Assembly: GCA_030267965.1 (NCBI GenBank)
Contig: BRYA01000026.1
Span: forward strand, 1 to 64,000
Direction: 5' to 3'
From: Triparma columacea
Lineage: Eukaryota > Sar > Bolidophyceae > Parmales > Triparmaceae
DNA: 64,000 nt
Below the pieces are notes generated by a model. That model worked only from the letters and a program-made list of their open reading frames with translations. It searched no databases and had not been told where the DNA came from. A program made the translations under genes and the position numbers. Of this stretch, positions 10,548-21,598 are shown in pieces. Positions within the stretch are counted from its first letter, which is position 1; the number at the start of each line of letters is the position of its first letter.

Positions 10548-12229
10548 TCACCGGTCTCTCGCCGAGCCCTTGATCTCCTCAGGCCAGTCCATGACTTCCG
10601 TGAGGCTATCAATGAGCTTGAAGTGCCTGTGGGGGTTCTCGAGGTAGTCCCCGACCTTGTGGTACCAGGCCCTCGCGCTCTCCACCGCTATTTCCTCCTC
10701 CCTCTCAAGCTCCTGCTCCAATTTGTTAAGGTAGCCTTCCCCATAGACGGGCTTCACCCCCAGCAATTCCGACACCTTGGTAGATGCTAGGAGGCCCCTG
10801 AGGGGCTGGTTGTTGGCGGGCGCCTCGTCGTCTTTATCACTGAAGCAACCGTTGCGGATCTTACAGAACTGGTCAGGGTTGAGTCCTGCGTCGGCCGCGA
10901 TCTTGTAAACCTTAGCCATGGCCGCCTCAGGAAGCTCCCTCTGCCTGGCATAAACAAAGGCGCCCGAGTACGTGTTCTGCCTCGTCTTGCCGTTGTAATA
11001 GATAACCTTGAACTCGTCCTGGTCCCCCTGGTCGTTGCTTCCGATAACGTACCAGTTCTCGTTGAACTTGAGGCCGAACATCTCCCCCTCAGAGTGCGCG
11101 GTCCTAGAATACTTTGTGGTCCCCTTCTGCGAGGGTGGCGAGAGGCGCGAGGAGAATATTGCGTTAGTGGGCAAGGAGAGGTTTGAGTTCGTGGTCAAGG
11201 ATCGAATTGCGTGAGTGGACATCATCGTTCGTCTCATGTGGTGCCTCCCTCCCCCCCTGCTGCCTTACTCCAACTCCAACCCATCCTCACCTTCCCACCG
11301 AGACTAAGGACGGCCGAGGGCTCGGTAAGATCGAGCTCGTGGGGCGAGTCGAACGTCATGACCTCATTGGTGTGATAGTCATTGAGCGCAATGGACTTTG
11401 ACCCTCGCATAGTGCCGTCCTCGGAGACGAAGACCTGTTCGGCCTTGTTGGACGGAGGAGGGGGGCTCCCATCCTCAAGGAGCCTAGGCATGGAGAACTC
11501 GACATCCATCAGCAGGTTGTCCTTGTTGCTGGCGTCCTTTGTGAAGGTGTTCCTCTGGCAGGCGTAGCAGTCGTAATTCTTGTTGAACCCCATAACCTTG
11601 TACCAGCGGCCCTCGAGCTGCCTTTTGTTGAAGTTTGGAACCGTTGGAATCGGACTGGGGAGCTCGGCCCCGGCGGCGTCCCCGCCCCCGGGAAGGATGG
11701 CAACCTTGATGCATTCGTTTTCTTCAATGGTGCATTTGAGCAAGTTATCCAGGTGGGAATTTCCCCACCTCGCCATGCAACCCGTTATGCAGGCATTATC
11801 CCCCATGCACTTGGCTGTGCAGGTCAAGCCCTTGCGGCAGGATGGGTCCTCCACAAGGCACTCCTTCGACTGAATCGCGCACTTGTCAACCAGACAAGCC
11901 TGATCGACGAGGCTCGTATCGAGCAATTTTCCGTTACCATACTTTGCGGCAAGCTCATCTTCCCCGAAAGCCGGAGATGAGGCTCCCCCAAACACCAAGG
12001 AGAGCGAGAGGAGACCCCCGAAGAAGACAGGTGCCGTCTTCTCCCTTAATTCTCTCAATGATTGGAGCTCCGTTGCGCTATTTATCCGACTATTTCTTCC
12101 TAGTGTACCAATTTGCCTCCGACGGGTATAAAATCGGGGTGAGGGGGGTGATGATAGAGGTGCAAAACCATCCAAACAGCCAACGAGGCACACGAGGCAG
12201 AGGGTCGCGCCCACTCTCCATGACGTCAT
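10548..12229 (-). CDS. VDE: violaxanthin de-epoxidase (VDE) or close VDE-like lipocalin
   Basis: Exons 12229-11291 and 11126-10548 join in phase 0 to encode 505 residues. The presequence has a signal peptide ending ..GCLDG-FAPL, a basic transit stretch, then a second hydrophobic segment (PVFFGGLLSLSLVF) before ..SPAFGED, fitting delivery to the thylakoid lumen, where VDE acts. The Cys-rich domain follows (CLVDKCAIQSKEC, CRKGLTCTAKC, CITGC), then the lipocalin core with GRWYKVMGFNKNYDCYACQ and ENWYVIG, and a charged helical C-terminus. The family removes epoxide groups from violaxanthin or diadinoxanthin using ascorbate at low lumen pH. It is divergent from a zeaxanthin epoxidase gene 184 bases away. 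Diatoms have both VDE and VDE-like paralogues, and I cannot separate them by eye. Confidence 0.88.
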
Positions 12230-12413
12230 GGAGGATCAGCGGGGCCTCCGAACGGTCTGAATGACTTGATTGAGGTCTGGGTCAGCTAAGAGTTGTCAGG
12301 GGAACGAAAGGGGGGGAGATATTTAGGAAGGACGTGGATTGTTGAGTTGCAGATTTCTTCATGATTTCCTCAACATGGGCAAATAATTTTTTCTCCAAAT
12401 CCAAAATCGAAAA
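12230..12413. promoter_or_regulatory. shared VDE/ZEP divergent promoter region
   Basis: Only 184 bases separate the two start codons, so both promoters must lie here or overlap the coding ends. It contains a GGACGTGG word near 12333-12340. The palindrome TGACGTCA (12221-12228) lies just inside VDE, overlapping its start codon. TGACGT is the core bound by bZIP factors including aureochromes; any use here is inference. No clear TATA box is seen. Confidence 0.4.
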
Positions 12414-14594
12414 ATGAAGTATTTGTTGGCGCTCTCGCTGTTCGTTGGGGCTACATCGTTCGTTGTTCCAACAAGGCTTGCGTCAAGAATCGTTGTTCCC
12501 GCCTCTGAAACAGTTTTCAGCTCCACTTCTGTCACAGAGAACAGACCATTTGGTCTCTTCTCTGTAGCAGAAGCTCCTGTAAGAACGCCGGAGACCTCTG
12601 AGAGGGTTGATGCAGTGAGGAAGCGCTATTTTGATGCTTCCATTGATGCCCAAAATGCCAAGGTGAGTTTAGAAAATGGCTTCAGACCTCGCGAGTCGGA
12701 ACTCAAGTCGTTTGAAGCTCCCTCTCTGAACCTCTCTGTCCCCCCTTATTCCCTCCAGGGCTGTGCTGTGGACACCGGTGATGAGTGGTGGCGTGACGAA
12801 TCTGCGGTGAATATTCCTGGTGGTAGGCCCATCACCTCCTCAGATCCTCTTCGTGTTATTGTTGCTGGCGGAGGGGTGGCGGGGCTTGTTGCCGCCGCGG
12901 CTTGCCACTCGCAGGGGATGAAGGTGGCTATCTTCGAGCAGGCTTCCCAATACGCCCCTTACGGTGGGCCTATCCAGATCCAGTCAAACGCGCTCAGGGC
13001 GATGGAGCAGGTGAGGAGGACAATTTGACTGGCTAAGGCCCTTCCTCTCTCGTTCCTGGCCCACTCACAGGTTGCTTGAATTACTTCGTTTTGTCGCCCT
13101 GTCGCAGATCAGCAAGAAGTGCTACGATGAGCTAAGGGCCGCCGGGACTGTCACCGCCGACAGGGTCTCTGGTCTCAAGATCGGTTACAAGAAGGGTGTT
13201 TTCATGGGCCTCGGACCTGGTTACAAGAAGGGCGACTGGCTGGTGCGGTTCGACACCCTTCAGCCTGCCCTCCAGGCCGGCCTTCCCGCCACGGTTGTAG
13301 TTGACCGTCCCGTCATCCAGCAGATACTCCTGAACCACGGCGTTCCCGAGAACACCGTCCGCATCAAGTCCCGTATCAAGTACTACGAAGAGCTCGGCGA
13401 CGGGCAGGGAATCAAGGTGGTGCTAGAGGACGGGAATGTTGCCTTCTGCGACGTCCTTGTGGGAGCGGATGGGATATGGAGCTCGGTGAGGAAGCAGATG
13501 CACGGCCTCGACAAGTTAGCTGATGGGGCCGCGGCGTCTGGAGCAGCTGGGGGGGCTCTTGATGAGAGGGAAGCTAGGAGGATGGCCAAGGACAGGTAAG
13601 CTTGGGGGGGTGATTGAAAAGAATGAAGGCAACCCTTCCTCGACATTCTATCCGCTAACGCAACCTTTTCGACTTGGCCTTCGCCCGCAGCATCCTCATG
13701 GCCAGCGGTGCAAACCGCCGGTACTCTGGGTTCACCTGTTACGCTGCCCTCTGCGAGCACAGGGCTTCCAACATAGAGGAAGTATCTTACCAGATTCTCC
13801 TGGGGAAGGACAAGTACTTTGTTTCAACCGATGGAGGGGGGGAGAGGCAGCAGTGGTTCGCCCTTATCAGGGAGCCAGCCGGAGGGGTCGACGAGGAGGC
13901 GACTGAAGAGAACCCTGAGCCGAAACTCAGGAGGCTCCTCAACGAGTTTAACAACGAGGTGCCTGGAGACGCCAACGGAGACGTTTGGGACGACTTCGCT
14001 CATGAGCTCCTCCGTGCGACTCCTGAGGAAAACATCAAAAGACGAGACCTTTACGACGGGCAGCCCCTCATCACTCAAGGCTGGGCCAAGGGCCAGGTTG
14101 CTATTTGCGGCGATGCTGCCCACCCCATGATGCCCAACCTCGGGCAAGGGGGCTGCCAGGCTACCGAGGATGGCTTCAGGTAAGAATATGTTGTGACTCC
14201 TCCTTAACGCATACATCCACTTCATTGTATAACTCATACTGCTTCCTTTGCTCCTCATCCCCCCAGACTCAGTCAGGAGCTCGCCACCGTCACCTCCACA
14301 AAGGAGATATCAGAGTCTCTCCAGACCTACTTCCAAAAGAGGATCGGACGGACTACCCTCATCCAGACTGCCGCGCAGCTCGGCTCTGACCTTCTCGTCG
14401 ACTTCGACAAAATGATGACCATCGTACGTATAAACAACAGACAAAATTGTTGTTAACTCTCTTTGAATCGCCCCCTAACCCCCTTCCCTTTACATCACGT
14501 CGCATCGCAGCCGCTCGTGGGCCCCTTCTTCCTCTTCATGACTCAAGTTAGTATGCCATACATCCTTCGTTTCTTGTATACGGCCTCATTTTAA
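12414..14594 (+). CDS. ZEP: zeaxanthin epoxidase (FAD monooxygenase)
   Basis: Six exons: 12414-12662, 12759-13010, 13108-13595, 13691-14179, 14267-14423 and 14511-14594. All junctions keep frame and give 572 residues. The presequence [19 protein letters not shown] fits plastid import with Phe at +1. Next come the FAD dinucleotide fold [11 protein letters not shown] near residue 116, substrate-domain blocks such as [13 protein letters not shown] and [11 protein letters not shown], the GADG motif, and the FAD-ribityl motif [16 protein letters not shown] near 470. The enzyme epoxidises zeaxanthin (or diatoxanthin) with O2, NAD(P)H and ferredoxin, opposing VDE. It lacks the C-terminal FHA domain of plant enzymes and ends shortly after [12 protein letters not shown]. 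Intron 1 (96 bases) has no in-frame stop. Paired head to head with VDE. Confidence 0.9.
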
Positions 14595-14695
14595 TCTAGG
14601 GAGGCGGGCCTTCCTAACTGTGAAAACCACTGTGTTGTCAATTTACTGTTAATAAGAAAAAAAGAGGCCTTGCTTTGCTTACAGCTTTGACAGTG

Positions 14696-15877
14696 TCATG
14701 AGATTATCCCCACTGCGCCAGTAAACAAGAGCTCAGCGTGTGACCCTTTTCTCTCGATGATTTCTCCCTCCCCCTTCGTCGGCAGTCCTAAACCCTTCGC
14801 CCCCCCGCTAAGCGCTTTTACCTTCGTCTTACCCAAGCCCTCGACAAAAGCTTGCCTGCCCACCTTGTCCCAGGTTTCTGCGAACAATAGCAACATTAGT
14901 ACGACAATGAAAATCAAGGTGAAGAGCCTATATAGAGGCCTGTCAAAGTCCGTGCTCTGCTCTTCGTCCTCCGTGAGGGCGAAAATTACCAGCGAGAGTA
15001 ATCCGAGGAACGAGTACGTGTATATTTCAATCTTCACTTTCAAGGGGACATCCATTCTCGCAACCTTATCCACAGTTATGTTGTTACGAATCTCCGCGCT
15101 CTCGAAGTTGAATAAAATTGAAAGGATGAATGTTAACCAAATAAACATGTTCAGCAAGAACGTTGGGATTATCGGATTCCCGCACACGACGAGTGCTTCA
15201 TCTTCGTCGTCCACGGCGTTGATGATCGCTTTGCCTGCTGAAGCGGAAAGGTACAGACTGCTCAATATGGTGGCAGGGTGATGCAGAAGGTGTGATAGGA
15301 TAAACTGGGGGGTGCGTTAGTGTTTAGCGAATTCCTCTGATTTGCTTTGTCGAGATCTCACCTTGTTCAAGCTTGCATCGCTCAAATTCGCTATCATTGA
15401 AACGAGTTGCTGGGTGTATGGGGTAAGGTATGTGTGGGAAGGATGAGACAAGCACAAGACAAGCAGAGATTGTGGTTGTGGTCCCACACTCACCAGGTTT
15501 ATGAGCGGTGATAACACCGCGAACGTGCACCCAAATACGAAAATGGTCCATCCCAGCGTTTTTGTCAGGCGGTGAGAAGAATCCTTGATCGTGGACCCTG
15601 CCATGCCAAAGCCAAGACATTCAAATGAGAAAGCTAAGCTGATTCTTGCGATTTCATTTGCCTTACGACATCGCCGCGGGTCTGATGTAGCTGCCGTGAG
15701 TATACAAAGCCAACTATAGATGAAAAAACTCACGCCAAGCCAACAGGTCTTCGCATCATCCTTGAAGTATCCAATGAAGCAAATCGTAGGCGATATTAGT
15801 CCGCCTATGTGGAAAACCCAGACCAGCGAGGGTGCTAGGGCAAGGGTAATGCATTCCTGCCCAGCTGTTTTTGCCAT
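14696..15877 (-). CDS. unknown polytopic membrane protein
   Basis: Not recognised. Three exons (15877-15494, 15409-15362, 15304-14696) join in phase 0 to encode 346 residues. The start is the ATG giving MAKTAGQECITL. I count about seven hydrophobic segments, including LVWVFHIGGLISPTICFIGYF, LGVSFFIYSWLCILTA, GWTIFVFGCTFAVLSPLINL, FLLNMFIWLTFILSILF, YTYSFLGLLSLVIFALT and LFTLIFIVVLMLLLFAETW. Acidic loops (DDEDEA, EDEEQSTD) lie between them. It converges tail to tail with ZEP, 101 bases apart. The 48-base middle exon is small but needed for frame. It could be a stramenopile-specific family; no function is inferred. Confidence 0.7.
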
Positions 15878-15986
15878 GTTCAAAAACTTTTTTGTTTTGT
15901 GAGCTATTGTGGGCTATTTGACGAATTGGCGTCAAAAGCAGATGGCATCAAAAGCAATTTATTTGGCGTCAAACTATTCTTCTAAC

Positions 15987-18583
15987 TTAACAGACAACGC
16001 AGCCGCAATCTGTGGCCTCCCCCGATCCGATTTCCACGCCTTCTACCTTGACCTCCTCTGTCTTTGCAATCTCATCAGTCTTGACAGGTTCCTTGGCGGC
16101 CTCCTTAACGGGCTCCTCGACCTTCTTCTCGGCCTCTTTCTCAACCTCCTTGAAATCTCCCTTGAGGCCGTTGTGTCCGAAGGTGCAAGTCTCTTTCTTC
16201 TCCATGGTGTAGCCCCTCATCTTGGTCCACTCAGGCGCGTCTCCCTTGGACTCCTTCTCGGTCCATCCCTCGTTAACGACGTCGAGGCCATCCACAACGA
16301 GCTCGCCCTTGGCCTCGTCAGCCTCGATCACGAGGGTCCCGTCGAGCTTCAGGCTCTTGATGACTACACTGCCCTTGCCCTCGATGATGAGGACGCTCTT
16401 GCCCGAGATAGTGACGTCCCCGGGAGAAGGGAAGGCGGCCTTGTAGTCCGCAGGCTGGGGGCAGACGAAGGGGCTGATGACCACCTTGGGGCCGGCGGGC
16501 ATCTTGATGCCGAGGAACTCCTTGACCTCACCATCTTCAAGGTTGCAACCGATGCTCCTCATTATCTTAGCGACCGCGTTGTATTGGTCGGACTCTCCCG
16601 AGAAGGCCACGGCGGGGTGAGTCCCGGACTGCGACGAGCGAAGGGGGTCATGAAAGGGTGTGGAATAAATGCGTTGTGAGAATTATGCAACGAGTGCTTC
16701 TCAACACTTCGCTCAGCTTCTCTGCTGCGCTCCTCCTCTGCTTCACTCCTCGTCCTTCTCACCTGCTGTTTGGCAACTCCGTCGCTGGTGGCGTTCTTAA
16801 CTGGGGAGAAGCACATGTCGGCGGCCACGCTGGTGAACCCGACCTTCTTGGCGTCGTCTCCCTTGAGGACCATGGGGTAGTCCTGCATCATGCACTCCAG
16901 GCGGGTGGGCTTCTTGAAGACAGTCTTCTCGGAATCGGCGTACTTGGGGTTGACGAACTCGGCCATAACGCCGCTGGTAAGCTTGAGGTTGTCGTTGTAC
17001 TCCTTGAGGCTGAAGATGAGCTGGTTGATATTTCCCGGGTAGGGGCTGAATCCCGTCTTTTCGTCGTTGACGTCTCCGTCCTTGCTGACAGTGTCCCTGA
17101 GGAGGGGGTCGAGCTGGTTGTACTCGACGTTGATGGTGCGGACCTCACTGGTGTCTTTGTTCTCGAGCTTGCAGACAGCTCCGACGGCCTGTTTGGCCTT
17201 CCTGGGGATGGCCAGAGAGTTCATAACGAGACCCAACGTCTTGCTGACCCCAAGGGAGGCCGCGAGGGTGTGGAACCCAAGGCCATTGGTGTCCTGGAAG
17301 AAGACAACGTGGGTGAAGCCAGCGTCGGTCCACTTTTGGGCCACGCCCTTGCTGTGCATGAGGCTGTGCACGTCCCCGTGGCCGTGAGGCTTGGAGTCGA
17401 TGGACCAGAGGTCGGAAGAGTCCTGCGCGATGGCACCCTCGTTGGAGGCGATCGCAGCCACCTTCTCCTGCTTCATGAGGGTCAAGTTGGCCTTGTTCAT
17501 GCCGAAGTAGGCATTGTCTTCCAGAAGCTCGACGGTCTTGTCGTGTGTGTCGTCACTGACCATGATGGCGAGCTCGAGGTTCCTCCCCTTCTCCCCGTAC
17601 TTGGCCTGGATAGCGAGGATGGTCTCAATGTAGTACTGAAGGTAGCAGGTCTCAGTGCAGGTCTCGGTGGGGAGGCCGACCTTGATCCCGCCGTATCCGA
17701 GCCTCTCCCCGAGCCCCCCAGCGACGAGGACAAAGCCGGTTGAGGCGAGGAGGGGGAGACCGGACTTCTCCATGGCGTCGTAACTGGGGGTTCCGACCTC
17801 GAGGACCTCGCCCTGAGGGACGGAAGGGACCCAGCCGGCGAGAGGGTTCTTTCCCTCCTTACTGATGGCTAGTAGAGAGCGGGCGTTGGCAGTGTAGGAG
17901 AGGAGGCCGTCAGGGAGGGGGTAGGACTCATGGAGCTTGAGGAGCTGATCCATCATCGCGGTCTTCTTGTCATCGTCCGAGCCCTCGACCCAGTGGGAGA
18001 AGAGGTGGCCCTGGTTGTCAGCCTGGAGCTTGCAGGCCAAGTCGTACGCAGCGGGGGAGAGGAAAGACTTGGCATGGGTGAAGGAATAGGATTCAGGGGC
18101 GGGGGTGGGGGTAGAATTGTCAGGGGCGGGGGTAGAGGAGTCGGCAGCGGGGTCAGAGGAGTCAGCGGTAGAGGTCTTGACCTCAGAAGCGGGGACCTCG
18201 GCTGCTGCTAGCTCTGCGTCTTTGGGTTTCTCAACTACTGCGGCGGTGTCGTCAGAAGTGGATGTCACTGTGGTGGTTTCATCTACAGGAGCCTCTGTGG
18301 CTGGTGGAGCATCCACAGCCACAGGATTTGGGGCACTTGAAGAGGCTCGAGCTATTAGTTGAGGGGTGGTTGAGAGATAGGTAAGTGATTGGGCAATGAT
18401 GTTGAGCACCTCGTCGATGCCGTAAGGAAGCTCAAAGTCCCTTTCTTATATTTATATTCTTTGTATGAAGGTGTCGCTCATTTACTCGAAGGTGTCGCTC
18501 ATTTACTCACCCTTAGCGTTCGATTTGGATTTATTTCGCTTTTTGTTCTTTCCCATATTAATCTTTTGAGGGTAGGGAGCCAT
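15987..18583 (-). CDS. USP: UDP-sugar pyrophosphorylase with CaaX-like C-terminus
   Basis: Exons 18583-18511 (inferred), 18444-16763 and 16628-15987 give about 798 residues. The core carries the nucleotidyltransferase signature LVAGGLGERLGYGGIKVGLP near residue 263, then LVMNSLAIPRKAKQAVGA, NVEYNQLDPLLRD, PYPGNINQLI, EFVNPKYAD, RLECMMQDYP and SPVKN, all typical of USP (EC 2.7.7.64), which makes UDP-sugars from several sugar-1-phosphates and UTP. A Ser/Thr/Ala/Pro-rich region of about 120 residues precedes the core. After the usual beta-helical end comes a Lys/Glu repeat tail finishing DCGCVVC, a CaaX-like box. No in-frame ATG is available near the start of exon 2, so I infer a first exon beginning MAPYPQKINMGKNKK with a 66-base intron; its acceptor is weak, so the first 25 residues are uncertain. 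Confidence 0.85.
18467..18508. repeat. perfect 21-bp tandem duplication beside a 5' splice site
   Basis: The 21-base word starting GAAGGTGTCGCTC occurs twice without change at 18467-18487 and 18488-18508. Read on the minus strand it directly follows the GT of the inferred first USP donor (18510-18509), so most of that 66-base intron is this duplication. Confidence 0.85.
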
Positions 18584-18629
18584 CCAGACTGACTGGGTAT
18601 AATCAATATTTTGTTAAAAGTGGAAAAAC

Positions 18630-19325
18630 ATGTCCAGAATAGTCGTCTTCCTACTTCTACTACTTCCGCAAGCATGTGCTTGGTGGACGACATCCTCCTT
18701 TACTTACCTGTCACGCAGTTCAGGTGCAAAACTTGCAACCACCACCTCGCCTTCTACATTCCTGGAGCAGAGGCTACAATCCAAGATATATGGAGACAAT
18801 TCAGAAGGTTCGTCGTCTTCTCGACTTTTCCCCAGTGGTCCTGGTGAGCTCTTCAATGTCCCAGTAAAAACCATAAAACCTTCGGGTCTCAGACTCAGCC
18901 TAGCACTCGTAGCTCTGGGGCTTCAGAACACGCCAGTGCAGGGGGCATGGGTTGCACAGCAGGAGGACGATGGTGTAACAATTTTCTGGAACGACGGAAC
19001 GGCGGCATTGAATGTTAAGGTGAGATGGGCCTGAATTTGAGGCCCTTCTGTCGGCTTGTTCACTTTTCTGACCCCACCTCTCCACACACACTCCCGCTAG
19101 ATATCGTATCTCGGTATTCTCTTTACCAGGATGGGGGAGGAGCCAAGTCTGCCGTATCAGTTGAACGAGAGCAATGTAATCAGGGAGTTGTTGGAGGAGA
19201 TTGAGGATTTCGGAAAGGGTGATGGGGGAGCGGTGGAGGAGACCAATAGGTTGGTTACTTTCGATGAGGAGGGGTGGGCTGCCATTGAAAATGCAAAGGG
19301 CATGTTAATTAAGGATGCTAATTAA
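18630..19325 (+). CDS. unknown plastid, possibly thylakoid-lumen, protein
   Basis: Not recognised. Exons 18630-19019 and 19101-19325 join in phase 0 to encode 204 residues. It begins with a strong signal peptide (IVVFLLLLLPQACA) and a Ser/Thr-rich transit-like stretch. A second hydrophobic segment, LRLSLALVALGLQ, ends in TPVQG-AW, as in lumen-targeted proteins. The predicted mature part is about 100 residues, acidic, with WVAQQEDDGVTIFWNDGT and a helical EELLEEIEDFG-like region. It is divergent from the pyrophosphorylase gene by about 47 bases from that gene's inferred start. Small lumenal photosystem or electron-transfer accessory proteins look like this, but no family was identified. Confidence 0.65.
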
Positions 19326-19425
19326 GCAGAATTTTCTCGGAGGTTTCATGGCTTACAGTTCAGGGTAGAGGTTATAAAAGTCGTCGAGTTGCTCCTCCCT
19401 CTCCTCCTTCTCCTCCCTTCCCCCC

Positions 19426-21229
19426 CTACATCCCTTCTGGCTGTACAATTCCCACCACGTTCCTCTCCCTCATAAATGCCTTGTGCGCGTCGTGTTCTTC
19501 GGGGAAGACCAAGAAAGTGACTATAAAGTTTGGCACCACCATCCTCTTGTCCACCAGCACCTGCTCCAGAGTCACCGCGGGGTGCACTCTCATGACGTCG
19601 CAAGCGTCCGGGATCTTGTGCCTGCCGTGCTCCTCGCTCCACTCCTTGACGTACAACGCCATCTTCTCCCTCTCGTCCTTCTTGGCCTTTTCCATCTCCC
19701 CCTGCCCGTCGCTTCCCTTCATGGCCCTGGCATTCCCGAAGAACCTCATGCACTCCCCCATGTCTTCCAACCTCCTTACCCCCTCCCAGTGCTGCGCCTT
19801 CCCCCCCCCGGGCGCCTGGTGGATCTCGAAGTATATGGCGAGGTTGGAGCACTTATACTCGTCGTTGTAGTCCCATGGCATCGGCGTCGGCCCGTCCTCG
19901 TCAGGGAACATCTGAGCCAGCCTCAGCGCGATCATTTCCCCCGCCTCCACCCCCTCCACGAAGTCGCTCTGGCCCACGGCCGGGTAAAGGAACATGGCCG
20001 GGAACTCGTACTCCACGAGGCTCCTAACCTTGGGCATCTTGCCGGTGTGGGGGAGCTGGTGGTTCCACCTCTTCTCGTCTGTGTCGTCCTCGTCGCCGTC
20101 GTCGTCGAGGGTGCTCACCAGGGGGACCCTGCCCAGCTTGATGCCCTTGTCCTTGCAGAACTTCCACAGGCTCTTGACCTCCCCGACCCTCCTGACCCTC
20201 TCCCTCTCCTTCTTCTGGCGGGCGATCCGGGCGGCCTCGGCCTTCTTGACGACCTTATCGGCGATCTTCTTGAGGGACTTGTTGTCCTCCTCCACTTTGA
20301 GGCCCTTCTCGCACGCCGCCATGCACTCCTCGTACTCCCTCCTTGTCTCGTGGGCCTTGGCGAGCCTGTACCAGCTCTTGACGTTCGAGCCGTCGAGCAT
20401 TAGGGACTTGAGACTGGGAGGTGGGAGGAGATTGGGGGGGGTGAGCAGTTTATCTTAACACATAAGCTCGTCGCTTCGCGCCTCATCATCGTACCTGTCC
20501 TCAATTACGTATCCCCAATTCTTCAACTCCATGTGCGCCATGGCCTTATTAGCCAGCAGCGTGGACTTGTAAATGTTCAGCTCCTTCCTCGTGAAGTCCT
20601 TGTGCTCCTCGTTCTTCGTCTCGGCGAGCTTCTCCTTCTCGTCCTTGACGTAGCCCTCCGGAGGGTCCTCGTCAGTGGGCATAATCTTCTCCCCCCACGC
20701 AATGGACTGCAAGTAGTGGTTGATCGCGTCCCTGTAATACTGCACGTTTTTAGCCTGGTTCTGGCGACCCAGCCTGATGCTCTCGTTTCCCTTGGCCTTG
20801 AAGCTCTGCATCATGGTGGAAGGCGTCTGTGATGAGAGGGGAGTGAAGGGAATTAGATTGAGGCGGAACGTTGGCGCACCTTGTAGTTGGATAAACAGTA
20901 TATAGAAAACAGCTTAAACACACAAGGTAACAAATGCATCCATGATGCCGTCGCTTCGCTCAAACCTTTTGACCCACCTCATTTTCAATGAAGAGCTCAG
21001 CAAATGCCTCAGCGTCCGGGGCGTTCCTCAGCTCCTCCTCGTTGGTGCAGAAGATCGCCGGGAGGTGATCGTCGTCCTCGAGCATTTCGATGTACTTCTG
21101 CTTGTCTGCGTCGCTCTTCCAGCCCTTGCCCTCGTCTATGGCCTTGTCCATTGCCTTTGCAAACATGTCGGCGATGTCAGGGTCAATACTATCTGTCGGA
21201 GATGGTGATGTTTGTGTGGGGGCACTCAT
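19426..21229 (-). CDS. TTC4: TTC4/Cns1-type Hsp90 cochaperone with TPR domain
   Basis: Exons 21229-20978, 20826-20495 and 20413-19426 keep frame and give 523 residues. The N-terminus has the acidic PDIADMFAKAMD-type helix, then a TPR region with FKAKGNESIRLG, a lysine-rich insertion, LLANKAMAHMELKNWG and DGSNVKSWYRLAKAHETRREY, where basic residues would clamp the EEVD tail of Hsp70/Hsp90. A long charged helix (VVKKAEAARIARQKKERERV) leads into the C-terminal wheel domain, recognisable by PAMFLYPAVGQSDFVE and VPNFIVTFLVFPE. Yeast Cns1 and human TTC4 are essential or growth-linked cochaperones. Divergent from TACO1. Both introns contain the word CGTCGCTTCGC (see findings). Confidence 0.85.
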
Positions 21230-21598
21230 AGTCTAGCTTAATCCGGTCTTACTACGTCCTAACTATTCAGACTGGAAATGTGGACTCGATGGAGATGGAG
21301 AACAAATGCTAATTTCTCTTCAAAGGAGTAGTTATTGGGAGTTTCTGATGCCGGTCGTTTCTAAAAGTATTGTATGGCTCTTTCAAGTCTATTGGCTAGT
21401 TCTTGTAAGCTCTGTGTGATGAATGTGATGAATGTTATGAATTGCCTTATGTGGATTTCTAATTTCAGTGCTTGTGAGTGTGTCTTGTCGAGTTACATTC
21501 TTCTTCGCACTGCTGCTCTGCTATCCTTTACTTATTACTCCACAACGTAACGCATTTGGATCGCCTGTGTGACTGTGACAACAAAAAAGAAGCTCAAC
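21230..21598. other. divergent intergenic region TTC4 / TACO1
   Basis: 369 bases between two divergent start codons, carrying both promoters and 5' leaders. Short repeats of TGATGAATG type occur near 21416-21440. No gene or structured RNA is evident. Confidence 0.5.

Noticed and set aside
16658..17743. Long open frame antisense to the UDP-sugar pyrophosphorylase
   Set aside because: Mirrors a well-supported gene. Its Leu/Val/Gly/Asp-rich composition is what strong codon bias on the opposite strand produces, and it shows no domain pattern.
19483..20403. Long open frame antisense to TTC4
   Set aside because: The same shadow effect; the sense strand has a complete TPR and wheel-domain protein with in-frame introns.
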